From an uncultured Erysipelotrichaceae bacterium (GTDB lineage Bacteria; Bacillota_I; Bacilli_A; RFN20; CAG-826): 64,000 nt of DNA. How positions within the stretch are numbered: the first letter of the stretch is position 1; every line of letters begins with the position of its first letter. A program made the translations under genes and the position numbers. Below, one piece after another: positions 24,520 through 32,958 of the stretch. The notes under the pieces were generated by a model that was not told the DNA's origin, searched no databases, and was given only the letters and a program-made list of their open reading frames with translations. Where the stretch lies: assembly GCA_900314865.1 (NCBI GenBank), contig OMWW01000001.1, positions 189,457 through 253,456 on the forward strand, given 5' to 3'.

Positions 24520-26889
24520 CTATTCTCTTTCTTTGACACATTCTGGTAAGTTCCATTTCTTCATACTTCTCATAGAAATGAAATGAGATATAAGAAGGAA
24601 CACTAAGACGAGAACACATGATAAGACATACATCCAAACAGAATGTGGGAATGGGAATATTTGACTTGGAATCGATATTCCATTTAATAATAACTTCGAT
24701 AACAATATTCCTAATGGAATAGCGAGTATCATCGCAAGCAAATATTGAATCAAACTCATGATGAGATTAGATAATGAAATTGAACTTCTTTGATACCCTA
24801 AAGTTCGAATCGTGGAGAAGGTTCGCTTTTGTTCTTTTAAGTTTGTTTGCATCATATTAAAGACAATGAGGAAACCTAACACGATTGACACTGCGTTAAG
24901 AACATAACTGGAATAGGTGAACGCCATTAAGCGGTCACTATATTCTTGTTTGATTACTTCAGTAAATGAAATATAAGACACGTGTTCATTGTTTTTGTAT
25001 TTTTCAAAGAAAGCGTTCACATCATTTACTTTCGCTAATAATGATCCTCTTTCATTTGGGGAAGTAGCAATATCAAAAGACATATAGCTTACTTGATATA
25101 AGAATTGTTTAGAGATTGCTTTTACTACCGTAGGAACATCATTGATGATAATCGTATCTCCAACAGTCGCATTTAATAAATATGCGTGATAGTAACATAA
25201 AACAATACCGTCACTTGGTATTTGTATCACATCATCATAATCAGAGACTATTCTTATCAAATCTTGATCACTCTTTAATCCATTGATTAAGAAAGTTTCT
25301 TCTTTATCATTGAACTTCACTTCTGATGGAAGATATTTGATGAGTGTTTTATTAACGATATTGTTATCCCCATCAAAATAAGAAGCGATATCTCCTTCAC
25401 TTGGTAAGTTATCAAAATATACTTGGACATCATAATTCATTCTTGTCCCATATAATTGGTTGATCATTGTTCGTTTTGATAATTCTAAAGACAAAGCCAC
25501 AAAGATCATCATCCCGCTAGCGAGTAGACATAACCCAGAAAGAATATATCTTCTTAAATTTCTAAGAGTTTGTGATATTGATACCTTCATCGTGATCTTG
25601 CTATTTTTAAACACTGTTCTCACTAAATAAGGGGTTTTGTTATTCATTGGAGGAAGAGCCTTCATTGCTTCTACTGGTTTAATCTTAGAAATAGATAAAG
25701 AAGCAAATAAAGATGTTATCACGGTGACAAAGACCATTGCGCCTAAGGCAATCATTACTACTGGAACATTAATAGAAATGGATAAAGGATATAATTTTAA
25801 TGCGGTTCCGTAGGCGTAATTAGCGATCGCGTTAATACCAACTCCAACCCCGACTCCAATCGCCCAGGAAATAAGAGCAACTGCGATAGCTAAAAGAACA
25901 AAGATAAAAGTAATATCTCTTTTTCTTTCTCCTAACGCTCTAAGAACACCAATATCTTTACGGCACTGCCTAATAATTTGTGATAAGAATAAAGCGGTAA
26001 CAAGAAGTACTACTAAAAAGAAGGCTAGAGGAACTAAAGATGATATCTTATCAATCGCTTTAAGCGCGCTACGATAAGTATCAATCACTTCCGAATCGTT
26101 ATATGTGGTCATATAAGCGATATTCTTCTTTAATTCTTTGACTTGTTCTTCAGTGATTTCAACACCCTCTTCTTTAGCGATTTCCATCAAACGATTGAAG
26201 AAACCCACTCCATCCATTTCTTTGCCATCAATGAAATCAATTAATATCTCATTGAAATATAAAGAAGAGACATAAGAATCAAACACTGTTTTTGGTAAAT
26301 AGATATAAGCAAAATCTCTAGAAGAACTCATAGAGTATGGATCGGCCTTGACAACAGAGGATTCGGCAGAAACAAAAGTCGCGCTAACATCAAAGCTAAC
26401 TTCATTTCCGTTATGCATCTTGAGATTGATTTTGCTACCAACCCCAATCTTATTCGCCTCTGAGAAATAGTATTCCATTCTTAAACCTGTATCAGTGAAT
26501 TCTCCACTGATGAGGTGATGTTTCAATAACCCATCTGGGTCATATGAAATCACCTTACAGGAATAAGAAGCGTTATTATATGTAAATGTGGAGTTATATG
26601 AAGCACGATATTCAATTTTTTTCGCATCAATTCTTTCATAATAGTTATCAGGAAGATAACCAATAATATCACTAGGAACAGGTTGAATAGATTCAATATA
26701 TAAATCTGGATAACCGGTTTCACTGATGAGGTTATCAATTTCTTTAACTAAAGTGATGTAGGCATCTCTTAAACCAATCAGAATTGAGCAACCAAACGCT
26801 CCAACGAAAATAACGCCCAAAAGCATGAGCCAGAATCGTTTTAGATATGGTAAAAGAAATGTCCTTGCTAATTTCATATCACCATTCAA
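24520..26889 (-). CDS. ABC transporter permease, FtsX/MacB type with two permease domains
   Basis: A 789-residue permease with the MacB/LolC-type layout. An N-terminal membrane helix is followed by a large external domain (about 40-275), a three-helix FtsX block (about 285-400), a further helix near 450, a second external domain (about 475-640) and a final three-helix FtsX block with LGYQRSSISLSNL. Two permease halves in one chain mean a monomer with one ATPase dimer is enough. Its start overlaps the end of the ATPase gene by 11 bases. In Gram-positives such exporters handle peptides, lipoproteins or antibiotic resistance; substrate unknown. Confidence 0.9.
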   Translation of the reverse strand: MNGDMKLARTFLLPYLKRFWLMLLGVIFVGAFGCSILIGLRDAYITLVKEIDNLISETGYPDLYIESIQPVPSDIIGYLPDNYYERIDAKKIEYRASYNSTFTYNNASYSCKVISYDPDGLLKHHLISGEFTDTGLRMEYYFSEANKIGVGSKINLKMHNGNEVSFDVSATFVSAESSVVKADPYSMSSSRDFAYIYLPKTVFDSYVSSLYFNEILIDFIDGKEMDGVGFFNRLMEIAKEEGVEITEEQVKELKKNIAYMTTYNDSEVIDTYRSALKAIDKISSLVPLAFFLVVLLVTALFLSQIIRQCRKDIGVLRALGERKRDITFIFVLLAIAVALISWAIGVGVGVGINAIANYAYGTALKLYPLSISINVPVVMIALGAMVFVTVITSLFASLSISKIKPVEAMKALPPMNNKTPYLVRTVFKNSKITMKVSISQTLRNLRRYILSGLCLLASGMMIFVALSLELSKRTMINQLYGTRMNYDVQVYFDNLPSEGDIASYFDGDNNIVNKTLIKYLPSEVKFNDKEETFLINGLKSDQDLIRIVSDYDDVIQIPSDGIVLCYYHAYLLNATVGDTIIINDVPTVVKAISKQFLYQVSYMSFDIATSPNERGSLLAKVNDVNAFFEKYKNNEHVSYISFTEVIKQEYSDRLMAFTYSSYVLNAVSIVLGFLIVFNMMQTNLKEQKRTFSTIRTLGYQRSSISLSNLIMSLIQYLLAMILAIPLGILLSKLLLNGISIPSQIFPFPHSVWMYVLSCVLVLVFLLISHFISMRSMKKWNLPECVKERE

Positions 26890-27589
26890 TATCTTTCGCG
26901 TCTAATGGACGTTCATTGACTTTTTCTTTGATAATCTTACCGTTCTTCAAAGTGATGACACGATTAGCCATATCCGCAATTGGAGTGGTGTGAGTAACAA
27001 TGACCATCGTTTGTCCATTTTTCCTTACGATATCTTGAAGTAACTGTAAGATTGTTCTTCCGGTTTTATCATCAAGAGCGCCTGTAGGTTCATCACAAAG
27101 AATGATATCTGCATCTTTCACCAACGCACGAGCGATACTCACTCGCTGTTGCTCTCCTCCAGAAAGTTGAGATGGGTAATGTTTCCATCTCTCTTCACCT
27201 AAACCCACAAGCTTAAGCGTTTCTTCTGCTTTATGTTCTTTATCTTTTTTAGCAATTGAGAGTCTCACATTCTCCACTGCAGTTAAATCAGGTAAGAGGT
27301 TATAGAATTGGAAAATAAAACCAATTCTTTCTTTTCTGTAATTAGTGAGTTCACGATCTTTGAAAGAAGTGATGTCCGTATCACCTAAAAGCACTTGTCC
27401 AGAAGTTGGGGAATCCATTCCCCCAATGATATTTAATAATGTGGATTTTCCACATCCTGAATTGCCTAATAAGACAAGCATTTCACCTTTATATACATCA
27501 AAAGTAACTCCATCAAGCGCTTTGACTTGGGAGTCACCTTTTCCGTAATACTTCTTCAAATCTTTTATTTGTAACACGGTTTCTTTCAT
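26879..27589 (-). CDS. ABC transporter ATP-binding protein (MacB/LolD family)
   Basis: A 236-residue ABC ATPase. Walker A is GNSGCGKST (near residue 41), Q-loop FQFYNLLP (near 92), signature LSGGEQQR (near 143), Walker [12 protein letters not shown] (near 163) and H-loop VTHTT (near 198). [13 protein letters not shown] at the start is typical of the LolD/MacB/SalX group. TTAGAGGG precedes the ATG. It is the first gene of the two-gene minus-strand operon driven from 27615-27647. Confidence 0.95.
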   Translation of the reverse strand: MKETVLQIKDLKKYYGKGDSQVKALDGVTFDVYKGEMLVLLGNSGCGKSTLLNIIGGMDSPTSGQVLLGDTDITSFKDRELTNYRKERIGFIFQFYNLLPDLTAVENVRLSIAKKDKEHKAEETLKLVGLGEERWKHYPSQLSGGEQQRVSIARALVKDADIILCDEPTGALDDKTGRTILQLLQDIVRKNGQTMVIVTHTTPIADMANRVITLKNGKIIKEKVNERPLDAKDIEW

Positions 27590-27614
27590 GGCTATAAACC
27601 CTCTAACGATTGAT

Positions 27615-27647
27615 ATTATATCAAAGTTATGTCACAAAAGTGTCACA
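27615..27647 (-). promoter_or_regulatory. ABC transporter promoter with 11-bp-spaced TGTGACA repeat
   Basis: On the minus strand TGTGACACTTTTGTGACA (27647-27630) contains two TGTGACA units 11 bp apart. Eleven bases separate the second TTGTGA from TATAAT (27620-27615). The arrangement matches the promoters at 19178 and 47262. Confidence 0.55.
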
Positions 27648-27718
27648 TCTATGATGAGTGGATGTATTACATGTAGGAAGGTAGATGTTTTTATGTATGA
27701 TGTTAAAACAAGAACAGT

Positions 27719-27746
27719 ATTACATATATGTATTTAGATAATACAA
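27719..27746 (+). promoter_or_regulatory. Promoter for candidate small RNA
   Basis: TTACAT (27719-27724) and TACAAT (27741-27746) are 16 bases apart, a plausible sigma-70 promoter. Transcription would begin near 27753, just before the folded region. Transfer of this reading to fact needs transcript data. Confidence 0.4.
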
Positions 27747-27752
27747 TATGAG

Positions 27753-27848
27753 TATATGGGGGCGTTGCCCTTGCTCTTATCGGTTGCCCTACTAGGCACT
27801 AAGCCGATACACAACGCGCCGTGATTAATAAAATGATCACGGCTTTTT
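27753..27848 (+). ncRNA. Candidate structured small RNA with intrinsic terminator
   Basis: Outer stem GCGTTG (27762-27767) pairs with CAACGC (27812-27817). Inside, ATCGG (27779-27783) pairs with CCGAT (27804-27808) and TGCC (27785-27788) with GGCA (27795-27798). It is followed by terminator GCCGTGAT/ATCACGGC plus five T residues (27818-27848). No reading frame of note exists. It matches no riboswitch, SRP, 6S or tmRNA pattern that I know. It sits just upstream of the defence island. Confidence 0.45.
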
Positions 27849-27909
27849 GTTGCGCAAGTCTTTCTTTTTTGAGTTGTTAAACTCAATAAATATGTTTAAG
27901 GATTACAAC

Positions 27910-27950
27910 TTTACAAAAAACGTAAAATTTAGTTTACAAAAAACGTAAAA
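27910..27950 (+). promoter_or_regulatory. Tandem operator before the HTH/OLD module
   Basis: TTTACAAAAAACGTAAAA occurs twice (27910-27927 and 27933-27950), period 23 bp. Each copy is itself an imperfect dyad (TTTAC...GTAAA). They lie 29-69 bases before the HTH gene, over its likely promoter, and are good candidates for autoregulation. Confidence 0.65.
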
Positions 27951-27978
27951 TATTCTACTATGTTTGTGAGGTAAAACC

Positions 27979-28461
27979 ATGATTAAAGAGAGACTTAAGG
28001 AATTAGATATCAAGATTACTGAACTTGCTAGTTATCTATCAATCTCAAGACCTACAATGTATAAATTTATTGAAATGTACGACGAAGGCAACAAAAAAGA
28101 ATTATTAAATTCTATATGTTTGTTGTTTGACTATATAGAACAGAATGATCTTATTGATAAGAAGAATGTCGTTAATTACATTTTAACAAACATTGCAGTA
28201 GTCAGCGAACCCTCTATCAGCGGTGATGACTCAACCGTTAACAACATAATTGGATATTTAAAATCGCCTGATAATAGTGATAAGAAACAATTGATTGAGT
28301 ATTTGGCAAAAAACAACGATCTGGACGAATTATTTGTATATCTCATCGATGCATATCAGAGTTCAAATAAAAAGAGAAAAACAAAGAAGGACGAGGCTAA
28401 AACGCAATCATTGAACAGAATAATAGGTATTTATAAAAAAGATTTAAAGGAGAGAAAGTAG
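27979..28461 (+). CDS. HTH-domain protein, partner of OLD-type ATPase
   Basis: A 160-residue protein. Residues 1-45 form a helix-turn-helix (KITELASYLSISRPTMYKFIE), followed by helical segments and a strongly basic stretch near 135-145 (KKRKTKKDE). GAGGT precedes the ATG. It ends 1 base before the OLD-type gene. It probably binds the two operator copies upstream and controls the module; it might also be a structural partner. No exact family is named with confidence. Confidence 0.75.
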   Translation: MIKERLKELDIKITELASYLSISRPTMYKFIEMYDEGNKKELLNSICLLFDYIEQNDLIDKKNVVNYILTNIAVVSEPSISGDDSTVNNIIGYLKSPDNSDKKQLIEYLAKNNDLDELFVYLIDAYQSSNKKRKTKKDEAKTQSLNRIIGIYKKDLKERK

Positions 28462-28462
28462 T

Positions 28463-30337
28463 ATGCAAAGATTAATTGAAATTTCAAAATTTAGAAATCT
28501 TGGATTTGATAAACCAGACACTTTGATTATTAACAACTCAATAAAAAAGGGCGAGATTGGTGGATTAGTAACATTAATCGGCCAAAACAACGCTGGTAAA
28601 TCAAATGTTTTAGCTGCAATAACTGATGTTGGTGGAGAATTAATGACCAAAGAAAACGATGTAACTTATCTGTCTTTTGATCCAAAAGATCGCACTCCTT
28701 CAATATCTTTGATTTATCGAGATGGGGATTACAACATAAAAGTATCTAGAAAATATGGCAAAGAGTTGACAATAGAGTACAATTTACCAGAAATCAAAGA
28801 GCCATCTTTAGCGACAATCAAAAAGGAAATCCGTGAATTTGAAAAAGAATTACCTGATGATTATAAAGCTTCTCACTCTGATTTAAAAAAAGCCATTGAT
28901 GGTATTTGTTCATCGGATGTTGATAAGACAAAGGCTATTCGTTTGTTTAATGAAATGGTAAACATCATACAATCATATGGAAACAGTTATTACCCCTATG
29001 GCTATCAAACAAGTCGTTTAGCCGGTCAAGCATTTGAGAGGTTTAAAGAAAAATCTGAAACATATGCATATTTCAGTTTGAAGAAAGAGAAGAATAGTCT
29101 TAAAACATGTAATGCTTTCTTGGCCCAATTTGGATTAAAGACAATTCCTAATATCGCTTATTACAAAGAACGAAATGTATCAGAGCGCGATTTGCAGGTT
29201 AATAATATCGCTGATATTAATAATGATACCTTTATTGGCAAATTATTAAGAATATTAGATGTAGATGTGAAAGAGATCCAAGAAACATATAACGAATATT
29301 CCAAACATCCAAATCCAGCCATATTAAGAAGAGAAGAAAGAAAACTTAACGACAAAATGAAAGTTGTTAACAGTCGTTTTAATAAACTTTATTTCGCTGA
29401 CAAAGATGCTTATAAATTTGGAATCACTCTTGAGTCTAGAAATATACTCTTTTCAATGTCCCGAGGAGAAGAAGAAAATCCAATCATGCTTGATTCACAA
29501 TCAACTGGTTTTAGATGGTTCTTCAATCTCTATTTCAACTTCCTTGGTACAAACAGTCTTTCTAACGGAGACATAGTGATTATGGACGAAGCCGGATATG
29601 CTCTACATCCAGAAGGTCTGAGAGAATTAAGAAAATTCTTGGTTGAATATGGAAAGAAAACTGGAATTACATTCATAATAGCCACTCATAATCCATTTCT
29701 TATTGATCCAGATCATTATGAAGAAATTAGAGTTGTTAGTATTCGCGATGGAAAAGCGTATATTGATAATTTGTTCTCAGCAATTAATGATGATGATCCA
29801 GATTCATTACTACCAATTAAGGAATCATTAACAATAAAACAAAATGTTTTCTATGATTTTGACACTGAAGTGTGTTGGGTTGAAGGAATTACAGATTATT
29901 GTTATTTAACAATGTTTAAAGAACTCTTGGACATCAAAAATATATCATTCCTACCACTCAATGGTGTTGGAAGAACAAAAGAGTCAACTTCTATAATCTT
30001 AAAGAAATTGATTAAGATAAAGTTCTTCAATCGTTCAATACTTGTCGACGGAGATAAAGCAGGAACAGATATGTATAATCAATGTGCAGGAACCGCTTTT
30101 GATACATCAAGACACACTATAAGTGAATTATCAGATGATAATCATAAGTTCTTAACAATTGAAGACCTCTTCTCTGCAGAAGATAAGAAAAAGTATCCAG
30201 CGACAAATTATAAAAAAGAAGAAGAGTATAAAAAGTTCTACTTGATTTCAACAATGAAGAACAACTGTAAACTGTCTGATTTCTCAGAAGAAACAATCAA
30301 CAATTTCAAACAATTATTCAAGTTAATTCAAGATTAG
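28463..30337 (+). CDS. OLD-family ATPase with C-terminal TOPRIM nuclease
   Basis: A 624-residue ABC-type ATPase fused to a TOPRIM domain, the layout of OLD nucleases (as in GajA of Gabija and related defence proteins). Walker A is GQNNAGKS (residue 39), a degenerate signature LDSQSTGFRW lies near 345, Walker B IVIMDEAG near 371 and the H-loop ATHNPF near 405. The TOPRIM core is CWVEGITDYCYL (Glu near 473) and ILVDGDKAGTD (Asp pair near 527-529). A helical insertion spans about 110-290. The locus lacks a GajB-like helicase; its only partner is the HTH protein. A terminator follows. Confidence 0.9.
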   Translation: MQRLIEISKFRNLGFDKPDTLIINNSIKKGEIGGLVTLIGQNNAGKSNVLAAITDVGGELMTKENDVTYLSFDPKDRTPSISLIYRDGDYNIKVSRKYGKELTIEYNLPEIKEPSLATIKKEIREFEKELPDDYKASHSDLKKAIDGICSSDVDKTKAIRLFNEMVNIIQSYGNSYYPYGYQTSRLAGQAFERFKEKSETYAYFSLKKEKNSLKTCNAFLAQFGLKTIPNIAYYKERNVSERDLQVNNIADINNDTFIGKLLRILDVDVKEIQETYNEYSKHPNPAILRREERKLNDKMKVVNSRFNKLYFADKDAYKFGITLESRNILFSMSRGEEENPIMLDSQSTGFRWFFNLYFNFLGTNSLSNGDIVIMDEAGYALHPEGLRELRKFLVEYGKKTGITFIIATHNPFLIDPDHYEEIRVVSIRDGKAYIDNLFSAINDDDPDSLLPIKESLTIKQNVFYDFDTEVCWVEGITDYCYLTMFKELLDIKNISFLPLNGVGRTKESTSIILKKLIKIKFFNRSILVDGDKAGTDMYNQCAGTAFDTSRHTISELSDDNHKFLTIEDLFSAEDKKKYPATNYKKEEEYKKFYLISTMKNNCKLSDFSEETINNFKQLFKLIQD

Positions 30338-30344
30338 ATCAATC

Positions 30345-30372
30345 GCCATTCGCTTATGCGAGTGGCTTTTTT
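30345..30372 (+). terminator. Terminator after the OLD module
   Basis: GCCATTCGC pairs with GCGAGTGGC around a 4-base loop, then six T residues. It separates the OLD module from the restriction operon. Confidence 0.9.
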
Positions 30373-30486
30373 CTTTTTCACAGTGTTTCATGAAAAACAC
30401 AAAATAAATAGGTTGTTTGACTACGCTGTTTCTTAAATATAAATAGTTAAGAAGATTTAATTGTGTTATCATCGTATATGACTAAG

Positions 30487-30510
30487 GGCTTTTTATAATA
30501 ATAGAAAGCC
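30487..30510 (+). promoter_or_regulatory. Palindrome over the restriction operon promoter region
   Basis: GGCTTT pairs with AAAGCC around a loop that contains TATAAT. It lies 30 bases before the first methylase gene and could be an operator overlapping a -10 box, or a leader hairpin. Confidence 0.35.
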
Positions 30511-30539
30511 ACATATGGATATATTGGGGATTGGGATTG

Positions 30540-31187
30540 ATGGACTATAGTGATATAGTTGCTAGACTTAAAGCAAGCTACACAAAAGAGCAACTTAAGT
30601 ATTATGATCAAATCGTCGAATTTGATTCTTTGAAACTGGCTTCAATGGGCCATAACGATGTTGAAGGATATCAAATATTTACCCCTGGATTTATTGTCAA
30701 AGATATGTGCGCCGCTATTGGTGATGACATTTTCGATTTCTCTAAAAATGTATTGGAACCAACATCTGGTGATGGTGCATTCACCATTTATATTCTCAAC
30801 AAAAGATTAGAAAAAGCATTAGCCGGTGGTAATTTTGAGTTAGATTCATTAAGAGCCTTGTCTACAATCTATTCGATTGAGATGGATGGGGAACTTATTG
30901 TAAAACAAAGAAATAATATTCTCACATTATTTAAGTTGTTTGTAAAAGAACACAACATCGAAGTTCCAACCGAATATTTTGAATTTGTCAAATGCATGAT
31001 TTTAGCTAATTTTATGTGGGCCATGTTTAATTCTGATAATCCTATCGATGCAGGTCTTTTTGGAACAGAAGTTGCGTATAAAATGCCAGATGCTGAAAAA
31101 GGAAAATTCAAGCCTTTAGATATGCCTGTTTGGGAAATATCTGAGAACGATATAAATATGCACGAAGAAGGAGTGGACTTATGGTAG
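30540..31187 (+). CDS. Small N-6 adenine DNA methylase-like protein
   Basis: A 215-residue protein with the N-terminal part of a gamma-class adenine methylase: YQIFTPGFIVKDMC (motif X) near residue 40 and VLEPTSGDGAFT (SAM-binding motif I) near 72. No NPPY motif is present, so the catalytic loop is missing. It is followed by a full methylase whose frame overlaps by 7 bases. Small motif-I proteins of this kind occur ahead of Eco57I-like methylases and may be a partner subunit. The start is uncertain; ATG 30540 is chosen over TTG 30531. Confidence 0.75.
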   Translation: MDYSDIVARLKASYTKEQLKYYDQIVEFDSLKLASMGHNDVEGYQIFTPGFIVKDMCAAIGDDIFDFSKNVLEPTSGDGAFTIYILNKRLEKALAGGNFELDSLRALSTIYSIEMDGELIVKQRNNILTLFKLFVKEHNIEVPTEYFEFVKCMILANFMWAMFNSDNPIDAGLFGTEVAYKMPDAEKGKFKPLDMPVWEISENDINMHEEGVDLW

Positions 31188-32956
31188 ACGAGGAAAAGAA
31201 AACCAATGAGGCCCTTGATGCTAGTAAGAAATATAACACTGTCGTTGAAGAAGCTAACGATTATATTGAGCACTTTGATATTTTAGAGACAATTACTAAC
31301 GTTGGTAATGACGAAGTTTTTACTCCTAGAAAAACATGCGACATGATGCTTGACTCCTTGCCAGAAGAAGTTTGGCATAATCCTCTTTATAGGTGGCTAA
31401 ATCCAGCGACTAAGAACGGCATTTTTGAACGCGAAATCGCTCTTAGATTGGACAAAGGCCTGGAGAATGTTATCTCGGATAAAGAAGAAAGAAGAAAACA
31501 CATTCTTCAAAACATGATTTTCTCAATTGGGCAAACCAAATTCACCTCTAATGTTGCGAGGAGAACCCTTTATTATTGTTCACAGGCAAATAGAAAATGT
31601 GATGGCCTAAAAGCTTCTGATGGGCACTATGTTAATGGTTATGCTATTGGTAATGGGTCCTGGTTTGAAGATGAAGAAGGGAATATAAAAACGCCTTGTT
31701 CCGATCACGAGTATGTTGATGCTAGTGGTAGAAAGATGCCGTCGACTTGTAAGGGCGAAGATAGAAAAAAATACAAGTGCAAATATTGTGGCATAGCTGG
31801 TGATTCAAAATATAACGATGCTAATCAGCGTGAAAAATATGCTTATGAGCTTATTCATGTTAACCATTTGGTTATTCAAAGATATATGCAAGATAGATTT
31901 TTTAAAGGAGATAGAAAGATGAAGTTCGATATTATTATAGGAAACCCGCCATATCAATTAAGCTTTGGCATTGATGGTGGCAACAGTGCAAATGCTAAAT
32001 CAATTTACAATCTTTTTATCAGCCAAGCGATCGCCTTAAACCCAAAATACATCTGCATGATTACACCTTCAAGATGGATGACAAAAACAGCTCAAGGCAT
32101 TCCTGAAGAGTGGGTTGATGGCATGCTCAAATTAAAGAACTTTAGATTAATTAACGACTACGAGGATGCTTCTTACTGTTTCCCTAATAATGAAATTAAA
32201 GGTGGCGTCAGTTATTTCCTCTGGGATAGAGATTATAACGGTCCATGCCATTATATTTATCACGACTCTAAAGAAAAGAGAGAATACGTTAGAGACGACT
32301 TCTTAGATTCAATGAATGCAGGAATTGTTATCAGAGACCCTAAGAGCTTCAAAATTATTGAAAAAATAGCAAAGGTTGAAGGCAAATATTATGAGAAGAA
32401 CAATTTTAGCGTCCTTGTAAGCCCTAAACATTTTTATGATGATAGTGACATGCTTACATCAAATTGGAAGGATTACAAGGCCGAAAAGGACTCAACTCAT
32501 AATATTAAATATTATGTGAGTAAGTCATTTAATGATTCTTCCTACGGATGGATTTCTCTTAAACAAATTCCAAAACATAAAGAAACAGTTGAATTGTATA
32601 AAGTATTTATACCTGCGGCTGGCGGTTCTGGAAACGATGATTTAGTTTTAGGAACACCTTTTTATGGTGAGCCAAACTCAGTTTGCTCTCAAACATATCT
32701 TGTAATTGGGTGGGATGCTTCTGCTCCAAAGTTAACTGAATTACAATGTCAAAATATCATCAAATATATTAAGACAAAATTCTTTAGATATTTGGTAAGT
32801 GTAAAAAAGAAAACTCAAAACGGTCCTAGAGGTGTTTACCAATTTGTACCGCTTCAAGACTTCAATGAGGAATGGACTGATTCAAAATTATATGAAAAAT
32901 ACAAACTATCAGAGGAAGAAATATCTCTTATTGAAAAGTCAATTAGGAGTGTTTAA
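31181..32956 (+). CDS. Eco57I-like adenine DNA methyltransferase of a restriction-modification system
   Basis: A 591-residue methylase that should methylate adenine in host DNA. Motif X is EVFTPRKTCDMML (near residue 45), motif I variant NPATKNGIF (near 75) and motif IV IIIGNPPYQLSF (near 253). Between them lies a Cys-rich insertion (YYCSQANRKC, then TPCSDHEY and YKCKYCGIAG) that probably binds zinc and is common in this methylase group. The C-terminal ~250 residues act as target recognition. It overlaps the small methylase gene by 7 bases and is followed after 2 bases by the restriction helicase. Confidence 0.9.
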   Translation: MVDEEKKTNEALDASKKYNTVVEEANDYIEHFDILETITNVGNDEVFTPRKTCDMMLDSLPEEVWHNPLYRWLNPATKNGIFEREIALRLDKGLENVISDKEERRKHILQNMIFSIGQTKFTSNVARRTLYYCSQANRKCDGLKASDGHYVNGYAIGNGSWFEDEEGNIKTPCSDHEYVDASGRKMPSTCKGEDRKKYKCKYCGIAGDSKYNDANQREKYAYELIHVNHLVIQRYMQDRFFKGDRKMKFDIIIGNPPYQLSFGIDGGNSANAKSIYNLFISQAIALNPKYICMITPSRWMTKTAQGIPEEWVDGMLKLKNFRLINDYEDASYCFPNNEIKGGVSYFLWDRDYNGPCHYIYHDSKEKREYVRDDFLDSMNAGIVIRDPKSFKIIEKIAKVEGKYYEKNNFSVLVSPKHFYDDSDMLTSNWKDYKAEKDSTHNIKYYVSKSFNDSSYGWISLKQIPKHKETVELYKVFIPAAGGSGNDDLVLGTPFYGEPNSVCSQTYLVIGWDASAPKLTELQCQNIIKYIKTKFFRYLVSVKKKTQNGPRGVYQFVPLQDFNEEWTDSKLYEKYKLSEEEISLIEKSIRSV

Positions 32957-32958
32957 TA

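Noticed and set aside
27753..27848. Small RNA as bacterial SRP or 6S RNA
   Set aside because: The conserved SRP loop (GGAAGCAGCC-type) and the 6S central bubble layout are both missing.
30540..32956. Two methylase genes as one gene split by a frameshift
   Set aside because: Each has its own motif X and motif I, so they are two proteins and not halves of one.
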